From Chromatiaceae bacterium (GTDB taxonomy: Bacteria > Pseudomonadota > Gammaproteobacteria > Chromatiales > Chromatiaceae): a DNA stretch of 64,000 nucleotides. The DNA lies in the NCBI GenBank assembly GCA_013426805.1, contig JACDZG010000004.1, positions 1 to 64,000 on the forward strand, in the 5' to 3' direction. The notes under the pieces are model-generated. The model made no database searches. It was not told where the DNA came from and worked only from the letters and a program-made list of their open reading frames with translations. Below, one piece after another: positions 23,845 through 33,087 of this stretch. The first letter of the stretch is position 1, and the number at the start of each line of letters is the position of its first letter. Made by a program: the position numbers and the translations under genes.

Positions 23845-24669
23845 ATGTTGGCGAGCACCCTCCACGCGGAGCGGGACGTGCACCTGTATCTCGCGGTCGG
23901 GGACGCCGACCTAGCCGCGTTAGCGGCCACCGATCAGGTGCTGGACACGCAGGAGCGCGAACGGGCATCGCGCTTCATCCGCCCGGCCGACCGCGAGCTA
24001 TACCAGGCCGCCCATGTCCTGCTGCGCCGCGCGCTGTCGCGCCATGAGCCGGTCGATCCGGCCGCCTGGCGCTTTTCCCGCGGCGCCTACGGTCGGCCCG
24101 AAATCGCCGCGCCGGCGCCCCCGACCGGCGAGCGGCTGCTTTTCAGCCTGGCCCATACCCGCGGTCTGGTGTGCTGTGCGGTGACCGACGCAACGGCGGT
24201 CGGCATCGACGCCGAGTGCGAGCGCCCGCTGAGTGACGCGCTGGACCTGGCCCGGCGTTTCTTCGCCCCGGTCGAGGCCGCAGCGCTGGCCGCGCTGTCG
24301 CCCGCGGAGCGGACCGCGGGTTTTTACGCCTTTTGGACCCTAAAGGAAAGCTTCGTCAAGGCGCTCGGCGTGGGATTGACAATGGACCTGGATCGCTTCG
24401 CGTTCCGCCTCGCGCCTGGTCGGCCAGGCACCATCGACCTAACGCTGGCCCCCCCGCTCGCCGACAGCGATTGGCGATTCGTGCTGTTACGCATCGACCG
24501 CGAGCACACAGTGGCGGCGAGCGTGCGCGCCCAGGCCGGCGCGCGATTCTGTGTCCATCCGATCGCGCCGGCCGGTCGGTTGCCGCGATCGGTGCTGACC
24601 GCGCGCAGCGCCGGCGTCTGTTTCGAAGACCCTTCGTGCAGTTGCGGAAAACCTGACAGCGACGGCTGA
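23845..24669 (+). CDS. 4'-phosphopantetheinyl transferase (Sfp type)
   Basis: 274 residues from ATG 23845. It transfers phosphopantetheine from CoA to the serine of carrier-protein (T) domains, the step needed to activate the NRPSs encoded downstream. Visible hallmarks are VGIDAECERPL (Mg-binding Asp and Glu, about residue 120) and FWTLKESFVKALGVGL (about 162), the WxxKESxxKA motif of the Sfp group. Upstream, FSLAHTRGLVCCAV is the usual strand before the first motif. The C-terminal about 35 residues, with several Cys, extend beyond the normal fold. It starts right after the second SPFH gene; the NRPS accessory genes start 0.7 kb further on. Confidence 0.92.
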   Translation: MLASTLHAERDVHLYLAVGDADLAALAATDQVLDTQERERASRFIRPADRELYQAAHVLLRRALSRHEPVDPAAWRFSRGAYGRPEIAAPAPPTGERLLFSLAHTRGLVCCAVTDATAVGIDAECERPLSDALDLARRFFAPVEAAALAALSPAERTAGFYAFWTLKESFVKALGVGLTMDLDRFAFRLAPGRPGTIDLTLAPPLADSDWRFVLLRIDREHTVAASVRAQAGARFCVHPIAPAGRLPRSVLTARSAGVCFEDPSCSCGKPDSDG

Positions 24670-25376
24670 TACGCCCTCCTGTGCACTGCGCGCCCGAGCG
24701 CCACAGCGTTCTGGCCGGCGGCGCGCTCGGTGCCGTCGCCGAGCGCCCGCGCCTCGCCCGCGCCGACGCGCAGTACCAAGCGGCGGTCCAGCGCCATCTC
24801 GACTCGCTGCTGAAACGACTGCGCACACCCGCACGACGCCCCGACGCGCGCACGTCTCGACGGTGCCTGGGTGAGCGTGGTCGCGGACGATACGGATACC
24901 TTCCCCCGCTATTTCGGTCTGGCATTGCTGGCCCCGTAGGCCGGGATGGCTGTCCGGTCGACCTCTGGGGTCTCTTCGGCGCGGAATCAGAGGCAGCCTT
25001 AGAAACTGCCCATCAATTGTTTCCGGCGGTGAACGCCAACCGGTGAACCATCGCGAAGGATGCGTTGATCATCCGCGACGGGCGGGACCCGTGACGGGGG
25101 TTGGGTGATGCGGTTCGAGTACTCACCGCATCCTACGCGGTCGCCGGAACGAGGGCTTGGAAGCGCATGGCGAGAGCGGGTAAACTCGCCCGCGAATGCG
25201 GGTTCTTGAGTTGGTCATCAACGGTTCAAACACCTTCGATTAGATCCTGAACAGCGTCCGCCTGCGCCGTTAAGTCGCTGCAATGTAATCACAACAGGCC
25301 GCTGTTCCGCCAACGAGATAGGGGCCGGAGCCGGCCCCGCGACTGCTGCCGATCGTCTTGGAGTGGAGGGTTTGAA
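24670..25376. other. Gene-free stretch between phosphopantetheinyl transferase and thioesterase
   Basis: About 700 bases. ORFs on both strands are short, Arg-rich and unconvincing. At 25107-25132 a small inverted repeat (GATGCGGT and ACCGCATC) belongs to a type of palindrome common between genes in GC-rich proteobacteria. GCCGGAACGAGGGC at 25143 onwards faintly resembles the boundary of the dispersed repeats. The last 150 bases should contain the promoter for the thioesterase gene. Confidence 0.4.
25107..25132. repeat. Small intergenic palindrome
   Basis: GATGCGGT (25107-25114) and ACCGCATC (25125-25132) form an 8-base stem with a 10-base loop. It could be a REP-like sequence or a weak terminator for the phosphopantetheinyl transferase transcript. 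Confidence 0.4.
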
Positions 25377-26150
25377 GTGGCAAAGTGTTACACGCATCGC
25401 GAGCAAACCTCAGGCTGGTTGCGCTGCCCGCGTCCGAACCCCGAGGCCCGCGGCCGGGTGATCTGCTGCCACCACGCGGGCGGCACCGCGGCGGCCTTTC
25501 AGCACTGGCCGGAGGCGCTGCCGACGCGGGTGGAGATGCATGCGCTCCAGTTGCCCGGCCGCCAGGACCGGCTCGGCGAGTCGCCGGTGACGACCATGGC
25601 GGGTCTGCTGCCGCCGTTACTGGCGCGACTGCGGGTCCTGGCTGATCGCCCCTATATTCTGTTCGGCCACAGCCTGGGTGCGCTGATCGCCTACGAGCTG
25701 GCGAGTGCCTTGGACCGCGAGGGGGTCGGACCCATGCATTTGCTCGTCTCGGGCAAGGGTGCCCCGCACCGGCCCAGTCTGTTTCCGGCCATCAGCCATC
25801 TGCCGACCGCACAGTTCCGCGCCCGCGCCCCGGATGTGTTCGAGGCGATGCCCGCCGAACTGTGGGGGCACGACGAGGCGATGGAACTGCTGCTGCCGAT
25901 GCTCCAGGGGGATCTGGCCCTGGCGGATCGCTATCGCTGGCTGCCGCGCCCGCCTTTGACCCTGCCGATCACCGCCCTCGGCGGCGATCGGGATAGCCGG
26001 GTGCCGCATGAGGACCTGGCGGCCTGGGCCGACTACACCGACGCGGGTTTCGAGCAACAGATGTTCGTCGGCGGCCACTTTTATCTCGATGCCCATGTCG
26101 GCGTGATCGCCCGACTGATCGCCGCCCGGCTGGGCGCCGCGGCGGCCTAG
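25377..26150 (+). CDS. Type II thioesterase (NRPS editing)
   Basis: 257 residues, GTG start with GGAGGG six bases upstream. An alpha/beta hydrolase of the RifR/GrsT/SrfD group that removes wrong acyl groups from T domains. Landmarks are VICCHHAGGTAAAFQHW (oxyanion region), the nucleophile elbow FGHSLGALIAYELA (Ser about 99), the acidic residue in ITALGGDRDSRVP and the catalytic His in GGHFYLD. It opens the run of NRPS-associated genes on this strand, a common position for this enzyme. Confidence 0.92.
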   Translation: MAKCYTHREQTSGWLRCPRPNPEARGRVICCHHAGGTAAAFQHWPEALPTRVEMHALQLPGRQDRLGESPVTTMAGLLPPLLARLRVLADRPYILFGHSLGALIAYELASALDREGVGPMHLLVSGKGAPHRPSLFPAISHLPTAQFRARAPDVFEAMPAELWGHDEAMELLLPMLQGDLALADRYRWLPRPPLTLPITALGGDRDSRVPHEDLAAWADYTDAGFEQQMFVGGHFYLDAHVGVIARLIAARLGAAAA

Positions 26151-26346
26151 CGTCGCGGACGACCGCGGACGACCGCGGGCGCTGTCGGCGCGTCACCCGA
26201 GCACCGCCGCGGCCGTCCCCGGCGCTGGATTGCCGCCGGACCTGGGAAACGACCGCGCGGCCGGGCATGGCATCGGCACGCGCCCGGCCCGGCCGACCTG
26301 CCCCAGCGAGTAGCATGACGCCACCAACCCCCGATACGAATCGACC

Positions 26347-26961
26347 ATGACCATCGAAACAACCCTGGCCCTGACCCTGGCCATGCTGGTGCTGGCCGCA
26401 ACCCCAGGGCCAGGCGTGTTCGCGACCGTCGCCCAAGCCCTGGGTGCCGGCTTTCGCTCGGCGCTGGATGTGGTCGCCGGGATCGTCGTCGGCGACTTGC
26501 TGTTTCTGATCCTGGCCCTGCTTGGGCTGGCCTCCGTCGCGACCGCGTTCGGGGAGCTGTTCTTCGCGATCAAGCTTATCGGTGGGGCCTACCTGGTATG
26601 GCTCGGCGTTGCACTCTGGCGCAGCGTCCCACGGCGCTTCGAGGACGCGGCGCAGCTGGCCCGGCGCACCCCCCGGCAGCGTTTCCTGGCCGGGCTGGCG
26701 CTCACCCTGAGCAATCCGAAGGTGATCGTTTTCTACCTGGGCTTTCTGCCCAGCTTCATGGATGTCGCGGATCTTGCGGCGGCCGATATCGCGGCGGTCG
26801 TCGGCATCGTGACCGGGGTGCTGGCCCTGGTGCTGACGGCTTATGCCTGGTCCGCCGCCCGCGCCCGCCGTCTGTTTGCCGATACCGCCTCGACACGGCT
26901 GCTCAACCGCGGCGCGGGAGCGGTGATGATCGGCGCCGGGCTGGTGATCGCCACCCGCTGA
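26347..26961 (+). CDS. LysE-family exporter
   Basis: 204 residues, all membrane helices. The opening (TLALTLAMLVLAATPGPGVF) with the ATPGP motif, and GGAYLVWLGVALWRS further on, identify the LysE/RhtB amino-acid and small-metabolite exporters. These work by proton motive force without partner proteins. It lies between the type II thioesterase and the radical SAM gene, so it may export a precursor or protect against an accumulating amino acid; this is inference from position. The ribosome site is weak. Confidence 0.85.
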   Translation: MTIETTLALTLAMLVLAATPGPGVFATVAQALGAGFRSALDVVAGIVVGDLLFLILALLGLASVATAFGELFFAIKLIGGAYLVWLGVALWRSVPRRFEDAAQLARRTPRQRFLAGLALTLSNPKVIVFYLGFLPSFMDVADLAAADIAAVVGIVTGVLALVLTAYAWSAARARRLFADTASTRLLNRGAGAVMIGAGLVIATR

Positions 26962-27168
26962 GCGGTGCGCGCCGGGCCTGGCCGGCGCGTTGGTTCGCCC
27001 GCGTTTGCCGGACACTACGGTTCATTTGACCAACACCACATCTGCGCGTGCCCCAACCGCCGCGTGATCCCTAAAATCCAGGGCCGCGGGCGACTCAAAG
27101 TGCTCGCACGTTGATTGCCCCGATCCGCCGACGAAGCAACCCAGACCTCGAATCCTTCGGAGAGTGCA

Positions 27169-28635
27169 ATGGCCGTTTGGCAAGAAACCTATCAACAGGC
27201 GCGTCTTGAAGAGCAGCTGGCGGACGGGAGCGTGCGCTGCCATCTGTCGCCGCGCAACTGTGTCATCAAGGAGGGGCAGTTCGGCTTTTGCGGGGTTCGC
27301 GGCAACCGTGATGGGCACCTGGTCACTTATAGTTACGGCAAGGGCGTGCATGCCACCGAGGAGCGGATCGAGACCGAGGCGGTGTTCCACTTCGAACCCG
27401 GGGCGCGCATCCTGTCCCTCGGCAACATCGGCTGCATGCTCAACTGCACCTACTGCCAAAACTGGAAGACCTCTCAGGCGCGCTTCGTCGAGGACCACGA
27501 CGTCCATTCCTATACCCCCGAGGGGATCATCGAAACGGCCTTGCGTCACGGCATCCGGGTGCTGTCCTGGACCTACAACGACCCGGTGGTCTGGCACGAG
27601 TTCGTCCGCGATACGGCCCGGCTCGCCAAAGAGGCGGGGCTGATCAACCTATTCAAATCCGCCTTCTACATCACCATCGAGGCAGTCGACGAATTGCTGC
27701 CCTACATCGATATCTTCTCGATCTCATTGAAGTCCCTCGACGAGAAATATTATCCCAAGGTTACCGCCGGTGAGATGCAACCGGTGCTCGATGCCACCAA
27801 GCACGTCTACAACGCCGGCAAGCATGTGGAGGTCAGTACGCTGATGATCACAGATCTCAGCGACGACGAGGATACCGCCCGCAAGATCACCGACTGGGTG
27901 CTGCGCGAGCTCGACGCCACGGTGCCGATGCACTTCGTGCGTTTTCACCCGGACTACCGCCTGCGCAATACCATCCGCACGCCGATCCCGCGGCTGCTGC
28001 GCGCCCAGGCAATCGCCCGCGAGATGGGGGTCGAGCACGTCTATGTCGGCAATGTCAACGACCCCGAAGTGGCGAAGAGCTGCTGTGCGGGCTGCGGTGC
28101 GACGCTGGTCACCCGCTTTGGCCTCAATGCCCGCAATGTCGGTCTCGACGAGCGCGGCCACTGTGCCGCCTGCGGACGCGACGCTCACTTCAAGCTGCGC
28201 GGGGCCCTCGGCACCGATCAGCTCACGGTGCCCGCGCTGCCCGCGGCGGATTTCAAGCTGCACGACCTCGACTGGCACGGCGATATCGCGTTGATGCACA
28301 TCGAGGCCCGCAATCCCACCGCGCAACCGGCCAGTCTTTACTATCGCCGCCGCGACGGCAACGGCGCCAATGACCCCTGGCAGGTCCTGACTCTGACCCC
28401 CGGCGAGAGCTACCGTTTCGCCCTGGCGAAGGCCAGCCCGGGGGAAATCGGCCCGGAACTGGCCATCGACCGCGCCCTGGAGACCAACCTGCACGAGGTC
28501 TACGACCGCGCCCATTTCCCGACGGTGACCATCGATGAGGGCGTTGCGGACAACGACGTGACCCCGCTGCCCCACTATGAAGGCAAGCAGAACTCGGTGG
28601 AAAACCTGCACCGGTTCATCAGCGGCGCTGCCTGA
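27169..28635 (+). CDS. amrS: AmrS-like radical SAM enzyme with a C-terminal extension
   Basis: 488 residues from ATG 27169. The cluster motif C-x3-C-x2-C is in IGCMLNCTYCQNW, preceded by FHFEPGARILSLG. The N-terminal CHLSPRNCVIKEGQFGFCGV and the C-terminal double Cys-x2-Cys (CCAGCG ... CAACG) are those of the AmmeMemoRadiSam radical SAM protein. Its usual partners Memo and AMMECR1 are not in this window. After about residue 345 comes a roughly 140-residue extension (from GALGTDQLTVPALPAADF) that I do not know from the family. Reaction unknown. It is followed closely by a PLP enzyme and hydrolases, suggesting a role in building or modifying the peptide's unusual unit. Confidence 0.8.
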   Translation: MAVWQETYQQARLEEQLADGSVRCHLSPRNCVIKEGQFGFCGVRGNRDGHLVTYSYGKGVHATEERIETEAVFHFEPGARILSLGNIGCMLNCTYCQNWKTSQARFVEDHDVHSYTPEGIIETALRHGIRVLSWTYNDPVVWHEFVRDTARLAKEAGLINLFKSAFYITIEAVDELLPYIDIFSISLKSLDEKYYPKVTAGEMQPVLDATKHVYNAGKHVEVSTLMITDLSDDEDTARKITDWVLRELDATVPMHFVRFHPDYRLRNTIRTPIPRLLRAQAIAREMGVEHVYVGNVNDPEVAKSCCAGCGATLVTRFGLNARNVGLDERGHCAACGRDAHFKLRGALGTDQLTVPALPAADFKLHDLDWHGDIALMHIEARNPTAQPASLYYRRRDGNGANDPWQVLTLTPGESYRFALAKASPGEIGPELAIDRALETNLHEVYDRAHFPTVTIDEGVADNDVTPLPHYEGKQNSVENLHRFISGAA

Positions 28636-28712
28636 CCCCCGCTGCCCCGGGAGCGGCCGCACGTCGGCCGTCCCGGCCCCGTTCGCCGACGAGTCCGCGC
28701 ATCGGAGCACGC

Positions 28713-29855
28713 ATGAAGGTCGCGACCCAGATCCTGCACACCCGCATCGACAACGACGGCACCCTCCCGGCGGTGACGCCGATCTATTGCTCCAGCGCCT
28801 TCAGTGCCGACTCACCCTATTTCTATACACGCAAGAACAATCCCAACGTGGCCGAACTCGAGCAGGTCCTGGCCACCTACGAAAATGCCCGGCACGCCCT
28901 CGCGGTGACCTGCGGCATGTCGGCCATTTACATGACGCTCGACCTGCTGCGCCCCGGCCAGACGCTGGTGGTCAACCGCTATATCTACGGCTGCAGCTAC
29001 AAGCTCTTCCAGCGCATGGCCGAGCGGCGCGGCTTCACGCTGGTGGTCCTGGATCTCAGCGAGCCGGAGAATCTGGCGCTGATCCCGCCCACGACCGCGC
29101 TGGTGCTGTTTGAGACGCCGACCAATCCGTTCCTCAAGACCATCGACATTCGGCGGGTGGCCGAGCACGTCAAGGCCGCCAATCCACAGGCCCTGATCGT
29201 CGTCGACAATACCTGGGCCACACCCCTGTATCAGCACCCGCTGGAGCACGGTGCCGACCTCTCGCTGCACAGCGGCACCAAGTATTTCTCGGGTCACAGC
29301 GATGTCATGAACGGGGTGCTGTTGAGCGACCGCGACGAGCTCGCCGAGGAGTTGCGCCAGACCCGCTTTTACGGCGGTATGCTGCTGGCCCCGGAGAGCG
29401 CCTGGCTGGTGCGGCGCAGCATGCAGACGTTCGAGATCCGCATGCGCGCGCACCGCGCCACCACCGAAGCGATGCTCGACCTGCTGAAGACCCTGCCACA
29501 GGTGGCGCGGGTCTATTACCCACGGATCGACGGGCGTCAGCTCACGGGCTACGGCGGCATCCTGTTTTTTTCGCTGCGCCGCGACCTGACCCCCTATTAC
29601 CAGCGCTTCGCGCGTTCCCTGCGCTGGTTCGGCACCGGTACCGGCATGGCCTGTGTCACCTCAATGGTGGCGCAACCCTACACCGGCAGTCATGCCTCCA
29701 TGTCCCCCGCGGAAAAGGCCGAGATGGGCCTGGGGGAAGACCTGGTGCGCCTGTGCTTCGGTCTCGAGGACCCGGCAGACCTCGAAGCCGACTTGCGCGC
29801 GGCCTTCGCGGCTATTGAGGCCGAGGCCGGCGCCGAAACACCTGCCGAGCCATAG
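28713..29855 (+). CDS. Cys/Met-metabolism PLP-dependent enzyme (cystathionine gamma-synthase family)
   Basis: 380 residues. Landmarks are IYCSSAFSADSPYFYTRKNN (active-site Tyr region), FETPTNPFLKTIDI, VVDNTWATPLYQ (PLP-binding Asp) and SGTKYFSGHSD with the Schiff-base lysine. Family members perform gamma- or beta-elimination/replacement on sulfur or O-acyl amino acids. Here a biosynthetic role for a non-standard residue is likely, because it sits between the radical SAM and hydrolase genes of the NRPS cluster. It could equally be a housekeeping methionine enzyme. GGAG precedes the ATG. Length and motifs are complete. Confidence 0.88.
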   Translation: MKVATQILHTRIDNDGTLPAVTPIYCSSAFSADSPYFYTRKNNPNVAELEQVLATYENARHALAVTCGMSAIYMTLDLLRPGQTLVVNRYIYGCSYKLFQRMAERRGFTLVVLDLSEPENLALIPPTTALVLFETPTNPFLKTIDIRRVAEHVKAANPQALIVVDNTWATPLYQHPLEHGADLSLHSGTKYFSGHSDVMNGVLLSDRDELAEELRQTRFYGGMLLAPESAWLVRRSMQTFEIRMRAHRATTEAMLDLLKTLPQVARVYYPRIDGRQLTGYGGILFFSLRRDLTPYYQRFARSLRWFGTGTGMACVTSMVAQPYTGSHASMSPAEKAEMGLGEDLVRLCFGLEDPADLEADLRAAFAAIEAEAGAETPAEP

Positions 29856-29879
29856 CCCACCCACCTGGAGGATCAGCCC

Positions 29880-31316
29880 ATGAGAATGCAGACGACCTCG
29901 GCCGGCAATACGGCGGGTTCGCTGACCAAGCAGCGAACCCCGATGACCTCGATGCCGGCCGCGGCGGGTCGTGCGGTGGCCAACACCCGTGCCCTGCTCG
30001 TCGGGATCGGCCTGGCGCTCGCGGCCGGCGGCGCCGTCGCCGAGGTCAATCGCTGCGACGACGCCCTCAAGCCTATCTGCGGGAAAATGGACGAGCTGAT
30101 TCAGCCGAGCAACGTCCTGGGCGCGTCGATTGCCCTGATGGGGCGCGACGGCAAGCCCGCCTTCGCCACCTTCAACAAGACCCCGGAGGGCGAGCCGATC
30201 ACGCCGCAGATGCGTTTCGAGATCGGCAGTATCAGCAAGACTTTTACCGCGGCGCGGATCATGCAGTTGATCGAGCAGGGGGCCTTCACGCTGGATACCG
30301 CCATCGCGGAGATCGTCCCGTCTACCGAGATCGCCTACTCCGACAAGGTGCCGGGCAACCTGACCATCCGCAACCTGCTGGCGATGACCAGCGGTCTCTA
30401 CGACTATGTGCACGCCTACCGGGTCATCGGCAAGGACCTGTCGGCCTTCTGGCCGATGCGCCGCATGACCAGCAGCGGCTACTTCCCCGACGAATACCAG
30501 CCGAAGGTCGGCGAACTCTGCTACGGCTCCACCAACACCCTGCTGCTGGGTCTGGTCATCGACCGGCAAAACGGCGGCAACGGCCTGGGCAAGGAGCCGC
30601 TGCTGAAGTCCCTGCGCCAGGGGCTGCTCGCTCCGGCGGAACTGACGAACACCTTCATGGGCGGCTACGAGGGCGTCTATCCGATCAGCAGCTGCACCAA
30701 CGTCAACTACTTCGATACCGAGAGGAACGTCCCGCCGAAGCGCTGCGCCAACCCCGAGTCGTTCCTGTACACGGGCGACGGCAAAGCGCCGAACGATTCC
30801 AAGACCGCCTACCTGTCGTTCGCCGGTCCCGCCGGCGGCATGATCTCCACCGCCGGCGACATGGCCAGCTGGTTCCACTGGCTATTTACCAAGGGTCCGG
30901 GCAATCAGATGGTCAAGGAGACCGGGCTGATCGGCGAGCGCCAGGGCGATGCCGATCCACCCATCACCTGGTCGAAGTGCAATCAGAGTCCCTGGCCCTA
31001 TGGCGATCCGAAGTTGCGTCGGCTGGAGTACGGTTTCACCATGGAGATCGCCACCTACCAATATGGCGCCAAGCCGGTCAAGGTCTACGGCTTCCTGGGA
31101 GGCTCGCTGACCTTCAACAGCTATGTGCTGTACCTGCCTGAGTACGGCGTCAGCGCGGCGATTCTGCTGAATAATTTCAATAACTTCACTGACACCTTCA
31201 AATACATGACAACGCTCCAGTTGGGGCAGTTGACGACGACGATCGTCGAGCAAGTGATTGCCGGGAAGGGCAGCGAACCGGCGCCGCCCCGCGGCGCAAA
31301 GCACCGCGCCCAGTGA
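29880..31316 (+). CDS. Exported serine hydrolase of the class C beta-lactamase family
   Basis: 478 residues, GGAGG nine bases before the ATG. A long N-region leads to a signal peptide (LLVGIGLALAAGGAVAE, about 40-56), so the protein is periplasmic. The S-x-x-K motif is in FEIGSISKTFTAARIM (about residue 116). The second motif reads LCYGSTNTLLLG, so the usual Tyr-Ser-Asn is Tyr-Gly-Ser, which may alter specificity. FLGGSLTFNSYVLYLPEYG is near the third motif position. Relatives are D-aminopeptidases, esterases and NRPS prodrug peptidases. Next to an NRPS with D-residues it could trim the exported product. Confidence 0.82.
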   Translation: MRMQTTSAGNTAGSLTKQRTPMTSMPAAAGRAVANTRALLVGIGLALAAGGAVAEVNRCDDALKPICGKMDELIQPSNVLGASIALMGRDGKPAFATFNKTPEGEPITPQMRFEIGSISKTFTAARIMQLIEQGAFTLDTAIAEIVPSTEIAYSDKVPGNLTIRNLLAMTSGLYDYVHAYRVIGKDLSAFWPMRRMTSSGYFPDEYQPKVGELCYGSTNTLLLGLVIDRQNGGNGLGKEPLLKSLRQGLLAPAELTNTFMGGYEGVYPISSCTNVNYFDTERNVPPKRCANPESFLYTGDGKAPNDSKTAYLSFAGPAGGMISTAGDMASWFHWLFTKGPGNQMVKETGLIGERQGDADPPITWSKCNQSPWPYGDPKLRRLEYGFTMEIATYQYGAKPVKVYGFLGGSLTFNSYVLYLPEYGVSAAILLNNFNNFTDTFKYMTTLQLGQLTTTIVEQVIAGKGSEPAPPRGAKHRAQ

Positions 31317-31330
31317 CGGGAGCGGCGTCG

Positions 31331-32755
31331 CTAGGCCCGCTTCGGCGGTCGTTGGGAACCCCGTCCCAGCCGCCAGCGGACCCACAGCGTCGCCGCTACG
31401 GCGGCGGCGACCAGCACCCAGAGGACGTCGACCAGGCGCAGGGCGCGGCGCACGGCGGACTCCGGCCCGGCGGCAGCATAGCGGTACATGGCCGGCTCCG
31501 CGGGCTGGCCGCCGTCCGCGGCGCGCGCGTAGAGATAGAGATCGGTGGTGGCGGGGTCGAAGACCATCGACTGCAGCGTTTCGCGGTTGAAGATCGCGTC
31601 GCCGCCGTTAGCGCGGTCGAGCATGATGGCGCGCAGTTCGGGTAGCCCGGCGCGCGGGCCCGCGGGTGTGAACCGGGCCAGTTCCCGCAGCCGCATCCAC
31701 CGATAGTGATCCTTCATGTTCCAGCAATTGGATGGGCTCGCCCGTAGCACGAAGCAATTGACGACCGCGATCTGTTCGGCGCGTCCCCAGGCCATCTCCG
31801 CGCGGTTGGCGCTCTGCGCATTGCGCAGGCTGCCGGGGAGCCCCGCCGGCTGCTCCAGCACCTGCACCTGCGTGCGATCCGCCATCAGGATGTTGTGGCT
31901 GAAGCCGTAGCGACTGCGGCGCAGCAGATCGGCCGCGGCGAGGATCTGCCCGCGGGTCTCCAGTGCTCGCAGCAGGTCGAATCCGATGGCCCGCTGGCGG
32001 GGATACTCCCGGTAAGGCTGATGGAGGGGCGAGTCCAGATGGGCCAGGAACAGCCCGCGGTCGTTGAAGCCGGTCACCACCCCGACCAGCCCGGCGAAGC
32101 CGATGGAGACGACGCTGCCGCTGTCCGAAACCCAGCGGGTAATGGCCTGCAAACCCAGCAGGGCGTCGTCGGCCGGCCAGTCCAGATTGCGCGCGACCAA
32201 GGGCCCGCCGGTCGCCGACTGCCGGCCGTAGACCCCGAAACCCGAACAGTTGGAGGCGCGGCCGACATCCGGGATCAACTGGATCATCCACAACTCGTTT
32301 ACGGAGAGCAGGCCGTCGCCAAGCCGGTCCTGGTCGACCGGCGCCAGCGCGGTGGCCAGGCCGTCCACCAGGGCACGATGGTTCGGATCGATGCCCCCGG
32401 TGCGCAGCGGCGCGACGCGCTCGTCGCGCCAGCGATCGAACTGTGCTTGCGAGGCGAAGCCGGATAAGTAGCGGTCCCAGCGCTGCTCCAGGTCCGGAAA
32501 CCGGAGCTTGGCGAGCCGCCCAAGCGCGGCGCCGGCCTGGCCCGGTGAGCGCCCGTCGGTGCGGACCTCCAGCACCTGGAGCAGACCCGTCGGCAGCGGC
32601 TCAGGAACCGGCGCGGCCGCCGCCGCCCACGGCAGCAGCCCCAGCGCCCCGCGCAACAGCCACCGCCGGGCGGCGCCGGACGGCGGCGCCCCGCGCGGGT
32701 TGGTCGGAAGGCGGGCGGGCGGCGGCGCACCGGCCGCGTTCGGAGTTGGGTTCAT
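31331..32755 (-). CDS. C45-type Ntn hydrolase (acyltransferase/amidase), exported
   Basis: 474 residues on the opposite strand. A Tat-like or Sec signal (AARRWLLRGALGLLPWAAAA, about 29-48) and a C-terminal membrane helix (LVDVLWVLVAAAVAATLWVR) place it in the periplasmic face of the membrane. The nucleophilic Cys lies in SNCSGFGVYG (about residue 169), followed by GPLVARNLDWP, the pattern of C45/NAAA-type Ntn hydrolases that activate by self-cleavage before the Cys. Such enzymes hydrolyse or transfer acyl chains on amides, for example penicillin acyltransferase. A role in removing an acyl cap from the peptide would parallel PvdQ in pyoverdine maturation; this is inference. Confidence 0.78.
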   Translation of the reverse strand: MNPTPNAAGAPPPARLPTNPRGAPPSGAARRWLLRGALGLLPWAAAAAPVPEPLPTGLLQVLEVRTDGRSPGQAGAALGRLAKLRFPDLEQRWDRYLSGFASQAQFDRWRDERVAPLRTGGIDPNHRALVDGLATALAPVDQDRLGDGLLSVNELWMIQLIPDVGRASNCSGFGVYGRQSATGGPLVARNLDWPADDALLGLQAITRWVSDSGSVVSIGFAGLVGVVTGFNDRGLFLAHLDSPLHQPYREYPRQRAIGFDLLRALETRGQILAAADLLRRSRYGFSHNILMADRTQVQVLEQPAGLPGSLRNAQSANRAEMAWGRAEQIAVVNCFVLRASPSNCWNMKDHYRWMRLRELARFTPAGPRAGLPELRAIMLDRANGGDAIFNRETLQSMVFDPATTDLYLYARAADGGQPAEPAMYRYAAAGPESAVRRALRLVDVLWVLVAAAVAATLWVRWRLGRGSQRPPKRA

Positions 32756-33087
32756 CGTATAGATCCGTCAGCGGCAAGGCTCGGCGGCGCCGATCGCGAC
32801 CGCGGCCCCAGGCCGAAGAGTGCGGTGGCGAGCGGGGCACCGGGTGCTGGACCGGGGCCGCCTACAGTCTACCGAATTGGTGGCGGCAGGACGCCGCGGG
32901 GCCGCCGTTGTTTGCCGAATACAACATAAGGTTTGGATCGCAACCCGACGCCCGGACCGCGACCCAGGGACGCGCCCGTTATGATAGTGGCTCACCGGAC
33001 GCCGGGCCCGCGTCGCTGCTGCGGCGCTTCCTGCTGGAACGGGATCGACCAATATCACGTGCACGCCAACGAGACCGGGGCCGCTTC
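32756..33087. other. Divergent promoter region between the Ntn hydrolase and the first NRPS gene
   Basis: 332 bases without a gene. It must hold the start signals for the NRPS genes. Around 32910-32935 the sequence becomes AT-richer (TTGTTTGCCGAATACAACAT), which could be part of a promoter, but no spacing-correct -35/-10 pair or operator is clear. The NRPS reading frame stays open upstream to 32443, but that part is shadow of the hydrolase gene. Confidence 0.4.

Noticed and set aside
24681-25046. Plus-strand ORF after the phosphopantetheinyl transferase
   Set aside because: No ribosome site, no family, composition of a shadow ORF.
32443-33087. N-terminal extension of NRPS 1
   Set aside because: The open frame overlaps the Ntn hydrolase gene and its promoter and is Arg/Pro-rich; the family start (MKKSDLQDIYPLSPLQ) is at 33088.
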